A DNA stretch of 64,000 nucleotides, from contig NZ_CP018016.1 in NCBI RefSeq assembly GCF_000280495.2, positions 3,782,001 to 3,846,000 of the forward strand, given 5' to 3'. The stretch's first letter is position 1; every line of letters starts with the position of its first letter. Both the position numbers and the translations under genes were made by a program. Shown here one piece after another: positions 36,101-46,281 of this stretch. Source of the stretch: Kosakonia radicincitans DSM 16656. Lineage in GTDB: Bacteria > Pseudomonadota > Gammaproteobacteria > Enterobacterales > Enterobacteriaceae. The notes beneath the pieces are model-generated. The model saw only the letters and a list, made by a program, of their open reading frames with translations, made no database searches and was not told the origin of the DNA.

Positions 36101-39100
36101 ATGCGGATTCCGATGCTGATGCAGACTCGGATGCAGATTCTGACGCCGATGCCGACTCCGACGCGGATGCGGATGCCGATGCGGACTCCGACGCGGATTC
36201 TGATGCAGACGCGGATGCTGATGCGGATGCCGATGCGGATGCAGATTCTGACGCCGACGCGGATTCGGACGCCGACGCCGATGCGGATTCGGACGCCGAC
36301 GCCGATGCGGATTCGGACGCCGATGCCGACTCCGACGCTGATGCGGATGCCGATGCGGATGCAGATGCAGATGCAGATGCAGATTCCGACGCCGATGCCG
36401 ATACCGACGCTGATTCAGATGCCGACGCTGACTCGGATGCGGATGCGGATGCGGATTCCGACGCGGATGCTGATGCTGATGCTGATGCAGACGCCGACTC
36501 CGATGCCGACGCAGACGCAGACGCTGATGCGGACTCCGATGCAGATTCGGATGCCGATGCGGATGCGGATGCTGATTCGGACGCCGATGCCGATTCTGAC
36601 GCGGATGCTGATGCAGACTCCGACGCGGATGCGGATTCTGACGCAGACTCCGACGCCGATGCCGATGCGGACTCCGATGCTGATCACCCTTCTGATTCAG
36701 GCAGCGATTCGGATGTGCATCTGACTGTAACGGTGACGCCGGGCAGCAGTACGGATAATTCGTCTGACAATGACGTCATTCATATTAATGGCGGCAGCGG
36801 CAATCCAGATGGTTATGACATACAGAATGGCGTGATTGTTGCTATCGGCGACAACGTGCAGATCTGGCTGACGCCGGACAGCCCGGACGGCGCAATTCAG
36901 GGGGATTTTGTTCCCAAATGCAGCGATCCGAGTCAGATTCACTATTACGACAGCAACGGTAACGTGAACGGCAGCTCAGCCGGTCATACCGATATTTTTG
37001 TGGTGGGCGATCATACCGGCGGCTACTACCAGCAGGGTGACTGGTCGAACGATCACTATGATTTCCGTCCAGTCAATAATATTACCGGCAACCAGGGTGT
37101 ACCTGAGGGCGAAGCGGGCAAAGACTATATTTTTGTTAACGGTGACAGTTCGAATTACAACGTAACGGGCGTCGATCACCCGGATAACCATCAGAACAAC
37201 TCCGTTGATAACGTACAGATCACCAATACGGAAAATGGCTCGCACCCGATCGGTAATGCGAACGGTGTCGAAGGCATTATCTTTGGCGATGGCCCCTCTT
37301 CCAGTCTGGGCGGCTCTACGGATGTGACGCACTCCGTAACGCTGAACGTCGATGTGGATCTGCAAAGTTCCGACAGCAGCGATCATCTGCACTCGATCAC
37401 GATCAATGGTCTTCCGGAAGGGGCTCAATTTGGCGGCGAATATACCAGCGTCACCTACGATCCTGAGCATGGCAGCTACACGCTGACGTTTGATGACAGC
37501 ACTACCCATTACGACGGGCAGGTAACGGTTACCCTGCCGGATGGTGCAAGCAATCTCGGCGAGATAACCATAGATGTCGGCTCCACGGCATCTGATCATA
37601 TCGATCACGACTTCACCTTCGATGGCGAAGAAGGCGGGCAATTGACCAGCGGCACGGAGAGCGCGTCGGCTGATACCCTGCATCCAGTCTCAGAAAGCGT
37701 GGCTACAGATGTCACGCATGATGAAGCACACGCTACCACAACGGATGATTCCGGCACGACAGCGACGGATGACGCCAGCGCCGTAACCGCTGATGATGCA
37801 GGCACAACCACGGCTGAAGAGACTGCCAGCGACGCAGCCGCAGCGCAGCCCGATACGGCAGCAAGCAGCGATAGCAGCGCTCAGGCGGTGCCAGTCGCAG
37901 ACGTGACCGTGACCAGTATCGAAGCCGTTGATGTTCATCTCACGGTAGGCGTTACTCCGGGTAGCCAGTCGGAAGAGGCTTCTGATAACAACGTGATGCA
38001 TATCAACGGCGGTAGTGAAGATCCGAACGGCTACGATGTGCAGAATGGCGTCATTATCGCGATTGGCGACAACGTGCAAATCTGGCTGACGCCAGACAGC
38101 CCGGACGGCGCGATTAAAGGCGATCACGTTCCGGAATGCAGTAATCCGGGTCAGATTCACTATTACGACAGCAACGGTAACGTGAACGGCAGTTCGGCCG
38201 GTCATACCGATATCTTCGTGGTGGGCGATCACACTGGCGGCTACTACCAGCAGGGTGACTGGTCGAATGATCACTATGATTTCAGGCCAGTACATAACAT
38301 TACCGGCAATCATGGTGTGGCTGAGGGCAGCGCTGGCAAAGACTATATCTTTGTTAACGGTGACAGCGCGAATTACAACGTTTCCGGCGTCGATCACCCG
38401 GCAAATCACCAGAACAACTCCATCGATAACCTGCAAATTACCAATACCGAAAATGGCTCGCACCCGATCGGGAATGCGAACGGTATTGAAGGCGTTATCT
38501 TCGGTGACGGCCCCTCTTCCAGCCTGGGCGGCTCGACGGAGGTTACGCACTCCGTAACGCTGAAAGTCGACGTGGATCTGGAAAGTTCGGACAGCAACGA
38601 TCATCTGACGTCGATCACCCTTAACGGGCTTCCGGAAGGCGCTGAGTTTAGCGGTGAATATACCGACGTCAGCTATGACGGCGACAAAGGGTCGTACACC
38701 CTGACCTTTGACGAGCATGCCACCCATTACGATGGGCAGATTTCCGTCGACCTCCCGGAAGGCCAGCATGATATCGGTGATATCTCAATGGAGGTGAACT
38801 CTACCGCCTCTGAGCATCACGATACTGACTTTAGCTTCAATGCCGGGGAAGGCGGGCAATTCGTCAGCGGAACCGACATGACCGACAGCGACGATCACCC
38901 TGCGGATGACGCCGCTGATAGCGCGCACATTGAAGCCACCAGCGCAGCAGTGGATGACCTCTCGCATGCCGATGCCGGTGATACCCACGCGAATACCGAT
39001 GATACCCACACCGATGCCGGAGATGCACCTGCCGACGCAGAGACAGCCGCCGATACCGATGCGACGGCTGCCGATAACGCCAGTGCGCCATTACTGGTCG

Positions 39101-39585
39101 ATAGCAGTGAGATCAGTCTGGACTTTGGCAGCAGCGAAGATGCCGAAGCGCACGACGACCAGAGTATATCGACAACGGATGCAGGTTCGCTGAATAACCT
39201 GCTGGAAGACGATGGTGAGCAGGCTGAGAACGACACGGGCGGGACAGCGGATCACGCAACGCAGCCTGACAACAGCAGCGCTTCGGGTGAAGGCAGCGAA
39301 ACTGCCTCACAGGATAGCGGCGACAGCACCTCGCCAGGCCTTGACCAGGATCAGCAGATCAACTTCAGCGACATCATCCTTGATGGTGACGAACACCAGG
39401 ATCTGGCAAGACTTATCCAGGGTGACAGCGCGCCAGCCACGCCAGTCGATCCCACGGAGGATACCGATCATCCCGCCCCTGCCGCACCTCCCGGTGAAGG
39501 CGGCGATGACGCGGGCAGTGGTGATGGAGGCAGTCACGATGACATGGATAACTTGATCGCCAAACCCGACAGCGATGGAGGCTGA
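33151..39585 (+). CDS. Giant LapA-type adhesin with Asp-Ala/Asp-Ser repeat
   Basis: This 2,144-residue type I secreted adhesin has four parts. Residues 1-170 form a Lap-type retention module that plugs the outer-membrane channel, with a LapG cleavage candidate PAAG at 101-104. Residues about 172-1178 are almost pure (Asp-Ala/Ser/Thr) dipeptides, giving an enormous negative charge. Two collinear copies of a domain of about 315 residues follow (36712-37655 and 37930-38873, no indels), each with [18 protein letters not shown]. An acidic Ser/Thr-rich tail ends [13 protein letters not shown] see no GGxGxDxUx calcium repeats, which many LapA-type proteins have. The following genes encode its exporter. 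AGG precedes the start at normal spacing. Confidence 0.93.
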   Translation: MSVGVVKTVIGQVFATSPDGSRHLLVEGDTIQEGEQIDTGAAGAISITLYDGKTLDLGRDTHWDSHDVALTADSETPSTDVEAIQQAIAAGQDPTQTLEAPAAGPNANATPAAPDGGEEGGSHTQVILDLTGEILDPTAGYPTAGIDNPDGDLREELGLPASEQGPEIAGANADADADSDADADADADANADADADSDADADADADADSDTDADADSDADADADADADADSDADADADADSDADADADADADADADADSDADSDADADADADADADADADADADADADADADADADADSDADADSDADSDADSDADADSDADADADADADADADSDADADTDADSDADADADADADSDADSDSDADADADADSDADSDADSDADADADSDADADADADTDADTDADADADADSDSDADSDADADADADADTDADADSDADADADADADADADADADADADADADADADSDADTDADADADADADADADTDADADSDADADADADADADADADADADADADSDADADADADADADADADSDADADADADADADADSDADADADADSDADSDADADSDADSDADSDADADADSDADADADADADSDADADADADSDADADADSDADADADADADADADADADSDADSDADADSDTDADADSDADADADADADADSDADADADADADADADADADADADADADADADSDADADADADADSDADADADADADADADADSDADSDADADSDADADADADADSDADADADSDADADSDADSDADADSDADSDADSDADADADSDADADADADADSDADADADADSDADADADSDADADADADADADADADADSDADSDADADSDTDADADSDADSDADADSDADSDADADSDADADADSDADSDADADADADSDADADADSDADADSDADADSDADADADADSDADSDADADSDADSDADADADADADADSDADADSDADADSDADADSDADSDADADSDADSDADADSDADADADADSDADSDADADADADADADADSDADADSDADADADSDADADADSDADADSDADADADADADADADADSDADADTDADSDADADSDADADADSDADADADADADADSDADADADADADSDADSDADADADADSDADADSDADADADSDADADSDADSDADADADSDADHPSDSGSDSDVHLTVTVTPGSSTDNSSDNDVIHINGGSGNPDGYDIQNGVIVAIGDNVQIWLTPDSPDGAIQGDFVPKCSDPSQIHYYDSNGNVNGSSAGHTDIFVVGDHTGGYYQQGDWSNDHYDFRPVNNITGNQGVPEGEAGKDYIFVNGDSSNYNVTGVDHPDNHQNNSVDNVQITNTENGSHPIGNANGVEGIIFGDGPSSSLGGSTDVTHSVTLNVDVDLQSSDSSDHLHSITINGLPEGAQFGGEYTSVTYDPEHGSYTLTFDDSTTHYDGQVTVTLPDGASNLGEITIDVGSTASDHIDHDFTFDGEEGGQLTSGTESASADTLHPVSESVATDVTHDEAHATTTDDSGTTATDDASAVTADDAGTTTAEETASDAAAAQPDTAASSDSSAQAVPVADVTVTSIEAVDVHLTVGVTPGSQSEEASDNNVMHINGGSEDPNGYDVQNGVIIAIGDNVQIWLTPDSPDGAIKGDHVPECSNPGQIHYYDSNGNVNGSSAGHTDIFVVGDHTGGYYQQGDWSNDHYDFRPVHNITGNHGVAEGSAGKDYIFVNGDSANYNVSGVDHPANHQNNSIDNLQITNTENGSHPIGNANGIEGVIFGDGPSSSLGGSTEVTHSVTLKVDVDLESSDSNDHLTSITLNGLPEGAEFSGEYTDVSYDGDKGSYTLTFDEHATHYDGQISVDLPEGQHDIGDISMEVNSTASEHHDTDFSFNAGEGGQFVSGTDMTDSDDHPADDAADSAHIEATSAAVDDLSHADAGDTHANTDDTHTDAGDAPADAETAADTDATAADNASAPLLVDSSEISLDFGSSEDAEAHDDQSISTTDAGSLNNLLEDDGEQAENDTGGTADHATQPDNSSASGEGSETASQDSGDSTSPGLDQDQQINFSDIILDGDEHQDLARLIQGDSAPATPVDPTEDTDHPAPAAPPGEGGDDAGSGDGGSHDDMDNLIAKPDSDGG
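34828..35123 (+). repeat. Direct repeat inside adhesin gene, copy 1
   Basis: A 296-bp stretch is identical at every base to 35446-35741, 618 bp downstream. In this codon-diverse region that cannot be chance; it records a recent segmental duplication. Confidence 0.92.
35446..35741 (+). repeat. Direct repeat inside adhesin gene, copy 2
   Basis: This is the second copy of the 296-bp segment at 34828-35123. A shorter pair of 77 bp (34408 and 34582, 174 bp apart) shows the same process elsewhere in the repeat. Confidence 0.92.
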
Positions 39586-39638
39586 TGATTCAGCTCCCTT
39601 TTGCCCGGAATAAACCTCAACGCAGTACAAGGTGACAT

Positions 39639-40991
39639 ATGTTATATCGCAATACGCTGTTATTCGGAGTTGGGCTCTCGCTGCTTTTACTGAAAAGCGC
39701 GAACGCCACGACGCTTGAGCAAGCGGTGAAAGATGCCATCCTCTGGCATCCGGATGTGAGCGCTTCCAGTAATCGTCGCTATTCGGCGGAACAGGATCTG
39801 CGCGCAGCGCGTGGGGGATATTATCCCAGCGTGGAACTCTCTGCGGGAACGGGTTGGGAGCGAACGGATAACTCCACCACGCGCGCAGAGGGATACCATC
39901 GGCGCGATCTGCAACGCAACGAATCCAGCATTTCGGTGACGCAGAACCTGTTTAGTGGTTTTGCCACCCGTAGCGAAGTGGCCAGACAGACCGCCACGGT
40001 CAACTCCCGCGCCTGGACGGTACTGGACACCAGCGAAACGACGGCGCTGACGGCGATTCAGGCCTATCTGGATGTGCTGAGAGGTCGCCAGATGGTACTG
40101 CTGGCAGAAGATAACCTGAAAAACCACGAGCGTATTTTCGATCAAATTACCTTACGTACCGAGCAGGGCGTTGGCCGTCAGGCCGATTACGAACAAGCCG
40201 AAGCCCGACTGGCGCAGGCACGCAATAACCTGCTGACGGAACAGACCAACCTGGATGATTCGCTGGCGAATTATCAGAGCGTGGTTGGTAAAGAAGCCGA
40301 TGATCTCACCCTTCCTGCAAAGTCGGCGATCCCTGACTCGCTGGAAGCGGCGCGAAAAGTGATGTTGCAAAACAGTCCATTACTGAAACAAGCCGATGAA
40401 GATGTGGAAGCCACACGGCAACAATATGAAGCGGCGAAGTCACGTTTTTACCCCAGCGTAAATCTGGAAGTGGCGCGCACAATGGATGACAACATTGACG
40501 GCACCCGGGGCCATAACCAGGAATGGCAGGCGATGGTGCGCATGAGTTACAACCTCTACAACGGCGGCAGTGATAAAGCGGCCTTAATGTCCGACGCTTA
40601 CAAAATGAAGGAAGCGCAGGATGTCAAAAACAACGCCCTGCGCCAGCTTAACGAAGAGTTACGCCTCTCCTGGAACGCGTTACAGAACGCCGAGAAACAG
40701 GTTCCTATCGCCAAAGATTATGCAGATCGAAGCAAGACGGTTCGCACCGCTTATCAGGAGCAGTTCAGCTTAGGCGATCGGTCACTGCTGGATATGCTCG
40801 ACAGCGAAAACGAAGTCTTCACCGCGCAACGCCGTTACGTTGAGCTGCAATTTATCGAGATGTTTACGACGTACCGTATCAACGCACGTACCGGAACATT
40901 ACTCAAGACACTAAATATCCAGCCGCCCTCTTCGGCTCAGCCCGTTGACGAGTTGCAAACTTCAAAAGTCGAATTGCCGGAACTGAAGTAA
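39639..40991 (+). CDS. lapE: LapE, TolC-type outer-membrane channel
   Basis: This 450-residue outer-membrane efflux protein forms the outer-membrane exit of a type I secretion system and, in Lap systems, the pore that holds the adhesin's retention module. A signal peptide (about residues 1-23, ending ANA) is followed by TTLEQAVKDAILWHPDV, typical of the family, and two repeats of long helical pairs with the NLFSGF and NLYNGG beta-strand turns. AAGGTG precedes the start. It lies 53 bases after the adhesin stop codon and ahead of lapB. Confidence 0.93.
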   Translation: MLYRNTLLFGVGLSLLLLKSANATTLEQAVKDAILWHPDVSASSNRRYSAEQDLRAARGGYYPSVELSAGTGWERTDNSTTRAEGYHRRDLQRNESSISVTQNLFSGFATRSEVARQTATVNSRAWTVLDTSETTALTAIQAYLDVLRGRQMVLLAEDNLKNHERIFDQITLRTEQGVGRQADYEQAEARLAQARNNLLTEQTNLDDSLANYQSVVGKEADDLTLPAKSAIPDSLEAARKVMLQNSPLLKQADEDVEATRQQYEAAKSRFYPSVNLEVARTMDDNIDGTRGHNQEWQAMVRMSYNLYNGGSDKAALMSDAYKMKEAQDVKNNALRQLNEELRLSWNALQNAEKQVPIAKDYADRSKTVRTAYQEQFSLGDRSLLDMLDSENEVFTAQRRYVELQFIEMFTTYRINARTGTLLKTLNIQPPSSAQPVDELQTSKVELPELK

Positions 40992-41092
40992 CAGTTCGGA
41001 TTCAGGCAAGGGTATTTCAGGTGTTCCGGATGGAATATTCCCTTATTGGTTCTCCGCATAGCAGATTCACCGCTGGTTTGAGAGGTCAGAAT

Positions 41093-43273
41093 ATGACGCA
41101 ACATGATGATTCTCAAGATAACACTGATTCGTCTAATGAGATTCTCAGGAGCGATCCACGACAGACACATGACGATCCTTTACTGGATTGCCTGATGATT
41201 GTCTGCACGCTGCACAACATTACTACGTCGCGTCACGCCTTAACGTCCGGGCTGCCGCTAAAAAACCATACGCTGATCCTCAGCATTTTTCCGCGCGCGG
41301 CGGCACGGGTCGATTTGAAAGCGAGAACGCTCCAGCGCCCGCTTCAGACTATCTCTTCCCACTCATTACCGGCGATCCTGCTGCTGAAAAACAACCAGGC
41401 TGCCGTGCTGGTCGCCTGGGACGGAGAAAAGGCGCGGCTGTTACCGAGTGAAACGGAAGGTGGGGAAATTACCCTGACGCGCGAAGAACTGGAGGAGGAT
41501 TACAGCGGTGTCGCGATCTTTCTCCAGCCGCAGCATGAATACGATACACAAGCGACGGCGAAGATTCCGCGTACCAAAAACTGGTTCCAGGATACGCTGA
41601 AGCTCTCGAAGTTTCTCTATATCGATGCGGTGATTGCCAGTCTGCTGGTTAATATCATCGCACTGGCCGCTCCACTGTTCGTTATGAACGTCTATGATCG
41701 CGTCGTACCCAATCAGGCGACGGTGACGTTATGGGTGCTGGCAATTGGCATTACCATTGCCTACTTTTTTGATTTTATTCTGAAAATATTGCGCGGCATG
41801 TGTCTGGATCTGGCGGGTAAAAAAACGGATCTGATCGTTTCTGCGGCGCTATTTGAACGCATGCTGGGCATGAAGATGAAGCTTCGCCCGCCGCGCGTCG
41901 GAAGCTTTGCGCAAAATTTCCAGGAGTATCAGTCAGTGCGCGATTTTCTCTCCTCGCTGACGCTGACCGGGATGATCGACTTTCCTTTCACCCTGCTCAT
42001 TGTACTGGTCATCGGCATCATCGGCGGCCCGCTGGTTTTTATTCCGCTGGTCGCCTACCCGGTTGCGTTGGTGGGTAACTGGCTGCTCCAGCGCCCGTTG
42101 ATGTCCAGAGTCCAAAAAACGTTCCGCTTGTCCAGCGAGCGTCAGGCCATGCTGGTCGAAACCCTGACCGGGCTTGATGCCATCAAAGTGAATAACGCGC
42201 AAAGCGAACGCCAGTATCAGTGGGAACAGATTATTGGTCAGCTCAGTAAAATGGAATTGAAGGTGAAATCGCTCTCGTTCGTCGCGGTTAACTTTACCTC
42301 GTGGGTGCAGCAGGCCAGCGGAGTGGCGATTATCGTCGCCGGGGTTTATGTCATTATCAGCGGTAATCTCACCCAGGGCGGCCTGGTTGCCTGCTACTTA
42401 CTGCATCGCCGCGCCATGATGCCTGTCGGACAGCTTTGCGGGCTGATTACCCGTTATCAACGGGCAAAAACCACCAAAGAAACCGTGGATCGCATGATGG
42501 ATCTGGAGCAGGAGATCCACGACGATGAGGTTCCGTTAAAACGCGAGAAACTCTCTGGCGCGATTGAGTTCCGCGATGTCACGTTTCACTATCCATCCAA
42601 TCAATATACATCGCTGAATAATATTTCTCTGACTATCAAGCCGGGCGAAAAAATCGGCATTATTGGCCGCAGCGGTTCCGGCAAAAGCTCGCTGGCAAAA
42701 TTGCTGGTCGGCTTCTACCAGCCGGATGCAGGCAGCATATTGATTGACGATATCGATGCCCGGCAGTTGGATGTGCATGAGCTGCGCCACAACATTGGCT
42801 ATGCGCCGCAGGATATTCATTTATTTAGCGGCACGTTGCGCGACAACTTGCTGTATGGCGCCAGCTATATGGATGAAGAAGCGATGCTGCAGGTGGCTAC
42901 AATCACCGGCGTGCATGAGTTCGCGCGTCGCCATCCCTCCGGCTATAACATGCGCGTGGGAGAGCGTGGAATGAACCTTTCCGGCGGCCAGCGCCAGGCG
43001 GTGGCGCTGGCCCGCGCGCTGCTGCTCAATCCCCCCATTTTGTTGATGGATGAACCGACCAGCTCAATGGATAACACGAGCGAAGAACTGATCAAAAAAG
43101 CCTTGATGCCGGTGGTAGCCGATAAAACGCTGTTATTGGTGACCCACCGCGCTTCATTACTGTCACTGGTTGAACGACTCATCATTCTCGATAACGGCAA
43201 AATCATTGCCGATGGTCCGAAAGAGAGTGTGATGAGTGCTCTGAAAAAGGGGCAAATCCATGCGAATCGTTGA
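41093..43273 (+). CDS. lapB: LapB, type I secretion ATP-binding permease
   Basis: This 726-residue inner-membrane exporter has an N-terminal C39-like domain without the catalytic Cys motif (about residues 25-150), a membrane domain with five or six segments (about 175-450), and an ATPase domain with Walker A GRSGSGKSS, signature LSGGQRQ and Walker B LLMDEPTSSMD. The inactive peptidase-like domain usually binds unfolded substrate. Start 41093 is chosen because AGAGGT lies six bases upstream; an open frame reaching back to 41021 has no such site. Its end overlaps lapC by 14 bases. Confidence 0.94.
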   Translation: MTQHDDSQDNTDSSNEILRSDPRQTHDDPLLDCLMIVCTLHNITTSRHALTSGLPLKNHTLILSIFPRAAARVDLKARTLQRPLQTISSHSLPAILLLKNNQAAVLVAWDGEKARLLPSETEGGEITLTREELEEDYSGVAIFLQPQHEYDTQATAKIPRTKNWFQDTLKLSKFLYIDAVIASLLVNIIALAAPLFVMNVYDRVVPNQATVTLWVLAIGITIAYFFDFILKILRGMCLDLAGKKTDLIVSAALFERMLGMKMKLRPPRVGSFAQNFQEYQSVRDFLSSLTLTGMIDFPFTLLIVLVIGIIGGPLVFIPLVAYPVALVGNWLLQRPLMSRVQKTFRLSSERQAMLVETLTGLDAIKVNNAQSERQYQWEQIIGQLSKMELKVKSLSFVAVNFTSWVQQASGVAIIVAGVYVIISGNLTQGGLVACYLLHRRAMMPVGQLCGLITRYQRAKTTKETVDRMMDLEQEIHDDEVPLKREKLSGAIEFRDVTFHYPSNQYTSLNNISLTIKPGEKIGIIGRSGSGKSSLAKLLVGFYQPDAGSILIDDIDARQLDVHELRHNIGYAPQDIHLFSGTLRDNLLYGASYMDEEAMLQVATITGVHEFARRHPSGYNMRVGERGMNLSGGQRQAVALARALLLNPPILLMDEPTSSMDNTSEELIKKALMPVVADKTLLLVTHRASLLSLVERLIILDNGKIIADGPKESVMSALKKGQIHANR

Positions 43274-44624
43274 CATGCTTAGCCGCCTGATGGGCTGGCT
43301 TTTCGGCGACAGAAAATCCAGCCCAATCGCCATTAATGAAGTCAATCAGGCGGTAATCGATGACTCACCGCGCGTTATGCGTATCACGCTGTGGGCAATA
43401 TTTGCCTTTTTTATCTGCATGTTTTTCTGGTCGGCCCTCGCCGATATTGATGAAGTGGCGCGCGGAGAAGGCCGGGCGATTCCCTCTGCTCGTCTGCAAA
43501 AAATTCAAAACCTGGAGGGCGGGATTGTCGCTCAGGTCTACGTGCGCGATGGCGATATTGTGAATGCCGGTGCGCCGCTCATTCGGCTCGATGATACCCG
43601 TTTTCGTTCGAATGCCGAGGAAACCGGTGCCGATCGTTTGGCATTGCGGGCGCGCGTAGAGCGCCTGACAGCCCAGACGAATGGCGACACAACGCTGACG
43701 TTGTCACCCGATATTGTTAAAGATGCGCCGGATATCGCCAAAGGCGAAATGGAACTGTTTACCAGCATTAATAACCGCGTCAACAGCGCTATCGCGGGGC
43801 TGAATGAACAGCTGGTGCAAAAAAAACAGGAACTGCTTGATATGCAGGCCAAAGCCGGGCAGTACCGGAAAAGCCTGCAATTGTTGCAACAGGAGATCAG
43901 CCTTTCTGTCCCGTTAATCAGCAAAGGCGCGATCTCCCGCGTGGAAGTGTTGCGACTCCAGCGAACAGAAGTGGAGACGCGCGGGCAACTGGACACCACA
44001 ACAGTGGCGATACCGGGTGCGGTAGCCGCGGTAAAAGAGATAGAAAGCAAAATCAAAGAGACGCTGGACAATACCCGCAGCGACGCACTCACTCAACTGA
44101 ATCAGGCTCGTACCGATCTCAGCAAAGCCGAAGCAACCAACAAAGCGATTGAAGACCGGGTCAATCGCACCATGGTCGTCTCACCGGTACGGGGGATTGT
44201 GCAGCAGGTCATGGTCAACACCATTGGCGGCGTTATTCAGCCAGGAAATGATATGGTTGAAATCGTACCGCTGGATGACACATTGCTGATTGAGGCAAAA
44301 ATTCGCCCGCAGGATATTGCCTTTATCCATCCGGGGCAGGAAGCGATGGTGAAATTCTCCGCTTACGATTACACCATTTACGGTGGTCTGCCTGCCAAAC
44401 TGGTGCAGATAAGCCCGGATACGGTGACAGATAAGGATGGGAATAGTTTCTATGTTATTCGTCTGCGCACCGATAAAAACCATCTTGGCACTGACGATAA
44501 ACCGTTATTAATCATTCCGGGTATGGTGGCTTCGGTCGATATTATTACGGGTAAGCGCACCATTCTTCAGTACCTGTTAAAACCGCTCTTGCGCGCCAGA
44601 GCAGATGCATTACATGAAAGGTAA
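43260..44624 (+). CDS. lapC: LapC, HlyD-type membrane fusion protein
   Basis: This 454-residue periplasmic adaptor links the LapB exporter to LapE. A single membrane segment (about residues 40-60, LWAIFAFFICMFFWSALA) is followed by a lipoyl half (GRAIPSARLQKIQNLEGGIV), long coiled-coil hairpins and the second lipoyl half with beta-barrel domain, ending with ITGKRTILQYLLKPLLR, characteristic of HlyD adaptors. It begins inside lapB. It is the last gene of the Lap block. A hairpin (ACGGGTG with CACCCGT, 44632-44657) follows without a T-run. Confidence 0.94.
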   Translation: MRIVDMLSRLMGWLFGDRKSSPIAINEVNQAVIDDSPRVMRITLWAIFAFFICMFFWSALADIDEVARGEGRAIPSARLQKIQNLEGGIVAQVYVRDGDIVNAGAPLIRLDDTRFRSNAEETGADRLALRARVERLTAQTNGDTTLTLSPDIVKDAPDIAKGEMELFTSINNRVNSAIAGLNEQLVQKKQELLDMQAKAGQYRKSLQLLQQEISLSVPLISKGAISRVEVLRLQRTEVETRGQLDTTTVAIPGAVAAVKEIESKIKETLDNTRSDALTQLNQARTDLSKAEATNKAIEDRVNRTMVVSPVRGIVQQVMVNTIGGVIQPGNDMVEIVPLDDTLLIEAKIRPQDIAFIHPGQEAMVKFSAYDYTIYGGLPAKLVQISPDTVTDKDGNSFYVIRLRTDKNHLGTDDKPLLIIPGMVASVDIITGKRTILQYLLKPLLRARADALHER

Positions 44625-44872
44625 AATCACGACGGGTGTCGCTGCGCCGCCACCCGTACACCATCGCCCGGCCCCATCAGATGATCTTTTATTGTGTTCT
44701 TCGAGCGAACAGCGCCCGCCGGGGATCTTCAATTTCAATAAGTTCCATTCGGCGCGTAAAACAAACGCCCGGTTAACCCTTTTATGCGGCCTTTTCGATA
44801 ACCAGCAGATATAGCTGTACCGTTGAGGCATATGTATAATCCCCCGATTCCGAGCAATGTACAGTATAAAAA
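44625..44872. other. Intergenic region at the right edge of the accessory region
   Basis: About 250 bp separate lapC from rimO. A possible -10 element TATAAT lies at 44835-44840, about 35 bases ahead of rimO. An open frame at 44605-44814 is low in codon quality and has no ribosome-binding site. No tRNA, integrase or attachment-site repeat is visible. Confidence 0.5.
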
Positions 44873-46180
44873 ATGTCTAAGATTGGTTTTATATCGTTAG
44901 GGTGTCCGAAAAACCTGGTCGATTCCGAGCGCATCCTTACCGAGCTGCGCACCGAAGGTTACGACGTTGTCCAGAGCTATGACGACGCCGATATGGTTAT
45001 CGTCAATACCTGCGGCTTTATCGACAGCGCGGTGCAAGAGTCGCTGGAAGTCATCGGCGAAGCGCTGAACGAAAACGGCAAAGTTATCGTCACCGGTTGC
45101 CTGGGTGCGAAAGAAGATCAAATTCGCGAAGTGCATCCGAAGGTGCTGGAAATCACCGGGCCGCACAGCTATGAGCAGGTGCTGTCCCATGTTCATCACT
45201 ATGTGCCGAAACCGAAACACAACCCGTTTATCAGCCTGGTGCCGGAACAGGGCGTAAAACTGACGCCGCGTCACTACGCGTATCTGAAAATTTCCGAAGG
45301 CTGTAACCACCGTTGCACCTTCTGCATCATCCCGTCGATGCGTGGCGATCTGGTGAGCCGTCCGATTGGCGATGTGCTGGCCGAAGCCAAACGTCTGGTC
45401 GATGCGGGCGTGAAAGAGCTGCTGGTGATCTCGCAGGATACTTCCGCTTATGGCGTGGATGTGAAGCATCGCATGGGCTTCCATAACGGCGAGCCGGTGA
45501 AAACCAGTATGGTCGGCCTGTGCGAGCAACTGGCGAAGCTCGGCATCTGGACGCGTCTGCATTACGTTTATCCGTATCCGCACGTTGATGATGTCATTCC
45601 GCTGATGGCGGAAGGCAAAATCCTGCCGTACCTGGATATCCCGCTGCAACACGCCAGCCCACGCATTCTCAAGCTGATGAAGCGCCCGGGTTCGGTCGAT
45701 CGTCAGTTAGCGCGCATCAAACAGTGGCGTGAGATTTGCCCGGAGCTGACCCTGCGCTCCACCTTTATCGTCGGCTTCCCTGGTGAAACCGAAGAAGATT
45801 TCCAGATGCTGCTGGATTTCCTGAAAGAAGCGCGTCTGGATCGCGTCGGCTGCTTCAAATACAGCCCGGTGGAAGGCGCAACGGCCAACGAGCTGGCGGA
45901 TCAGGTGCCGGAAGAGGTCAAAGAGGAGCGCTGGAACCACTTTATGCAGTTGCAACAGCAGATCTCGGCGGAACGTTTGCAGGAAAAAATCGGCCGCGAA
46001 ATTCTCGTCATCATTGATGAAGTGGATGAAGAAGGCGCGATTGGCCGCAGCATGGCAGATGCGCCTGAGATCGACGGCGCGGTGTACCTGAACGGTGAAA
46101 CCCGTGTCAAACCGGGCGATGTGATCCGCGTGAAAGTGGAAAACGCCGACGAGTACGACCTGTGGGGCTCCCGCGTTTAA
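44873..46180 (+). CDS. rimO: Ribosomal protein uS12 methylthiotransferase RimO
   Basis: RimO is a radical-SAM enzyme that methylthiolates Asp89 of ribosomal protein S12. The 435-residue sequence is nearly identical to E. coli RimO. It has an N-terminal UPF0004 domain with three cluster cysteines (GCPKN, NTCGF, GCLGA), the radical-SAM motif [11 protein letters not shown] and a C-terminal TRAM domain. E. coli RimO has a few more residues at the N-terminus (MSKVTPQP), missing here, so the protein starts [10 protein letters not shown]. It marks the return to backbone after the accessory region. Confidence 0.97.
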   Translation: MSKIGFISLGCPKNLVDSERILTELRTEGYDVVQSYDDADMVIVNTCGFIDSAVQESLEVIGEALNENGKVIVTGCLGAKEDQIREVHPKVLEITGPHSYEQVLSHVHHYVPKPKHNPFISLVPEQGVKLTPRHYAYLKISEGCNHRCTFCIIPSMRGDLVSRPIGDVLAEAKRLVDAGVKELLVISQDTSAYGVDVKHRMGFHNGEPVKTSMVGLCEQLAKLGIWTRLHYVYPYPHVDDVIPLMAEGKILPYLDIPLQHASPRILKLMKRPGSVDRQLARIKQWREICPELTLRSTFIVGFPGETEEDFQMLLDFLKEARLDRVGCFKYSPVEGATANELADQVPEEVKEERWNHFMQLQQQISAERLQEKIGREILVIIDEVDEEGAIGRSMADAPEIDGAVYLNGETRVKPGDVIRVKVENADEYDLWGSRV

Positions 46181-46188
46181 TGCCATAA

Positions 46189-46217
46189 AAACCCGGCTAC
46201 TATGCCGGGTTTTTTGT
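46189..46217 (+). terminator. Rho-independent terminator after rimO
   Basis: AACCCGGC and GCCGGGTT form a hairpin with a six-base loop, followed by a T-run. The A-run on the other side suggests it may also serve the gsi operon from the opposite direction. Confidence 0.9.
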
Positions 46218-46281
46218 TTCTGCTGTACCATTTCCCCAGATCAAATAAGCCGACGCCGCCATCCGGCAATAGAGATCGGCC

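Larger units (their letters stand above)
33664..36684 (+). repeat. Coding hexamer repeat (GAY GCN / GAY TCN), about 3 kb
   Basis: About 1,007 codons alternate Asp with Ala, Ser or, rarely, Thr. Ala and Asp codons are mixed, which indicates old expansion, but at 33970-34038 there is a uniform (GATGCT)n run of 11.5 units, which indicates recent slippage. Because the unit is a hexamer free of stops, long open frames also appear in other frames and on the other strand. Confidence 0.96.

Noticed and set aside
33664-36684. CRISPR-like or satellite array
   Set aside because: The repeat is in frame throughout a 2,144-codon gene, has no spacers, and varies at codon third positions.
33665-36724. Long open frame of about 1,000 codons overlapping the adhesin in another frame, Met/Arg/Thr/Pro-rich
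   Set aside because: It exists only because the Asp-Ala hexamer repeat has no stop codon in that frame. It has no ribosome-binding site and an absurd composition.
7877-44624. Integrative element with integrase and tRNA attachment site
   Set aside because: No integrase, transposase, tRNA gene or flanking direct repeat is visible, so the accessory block is reported only as a region without a transfer mechanism.
44605-44814. Small frame after lapC
   Set aside because: It overlaps lapC, has no ribosome-binding site, and its sequence has no protein-like pattern.
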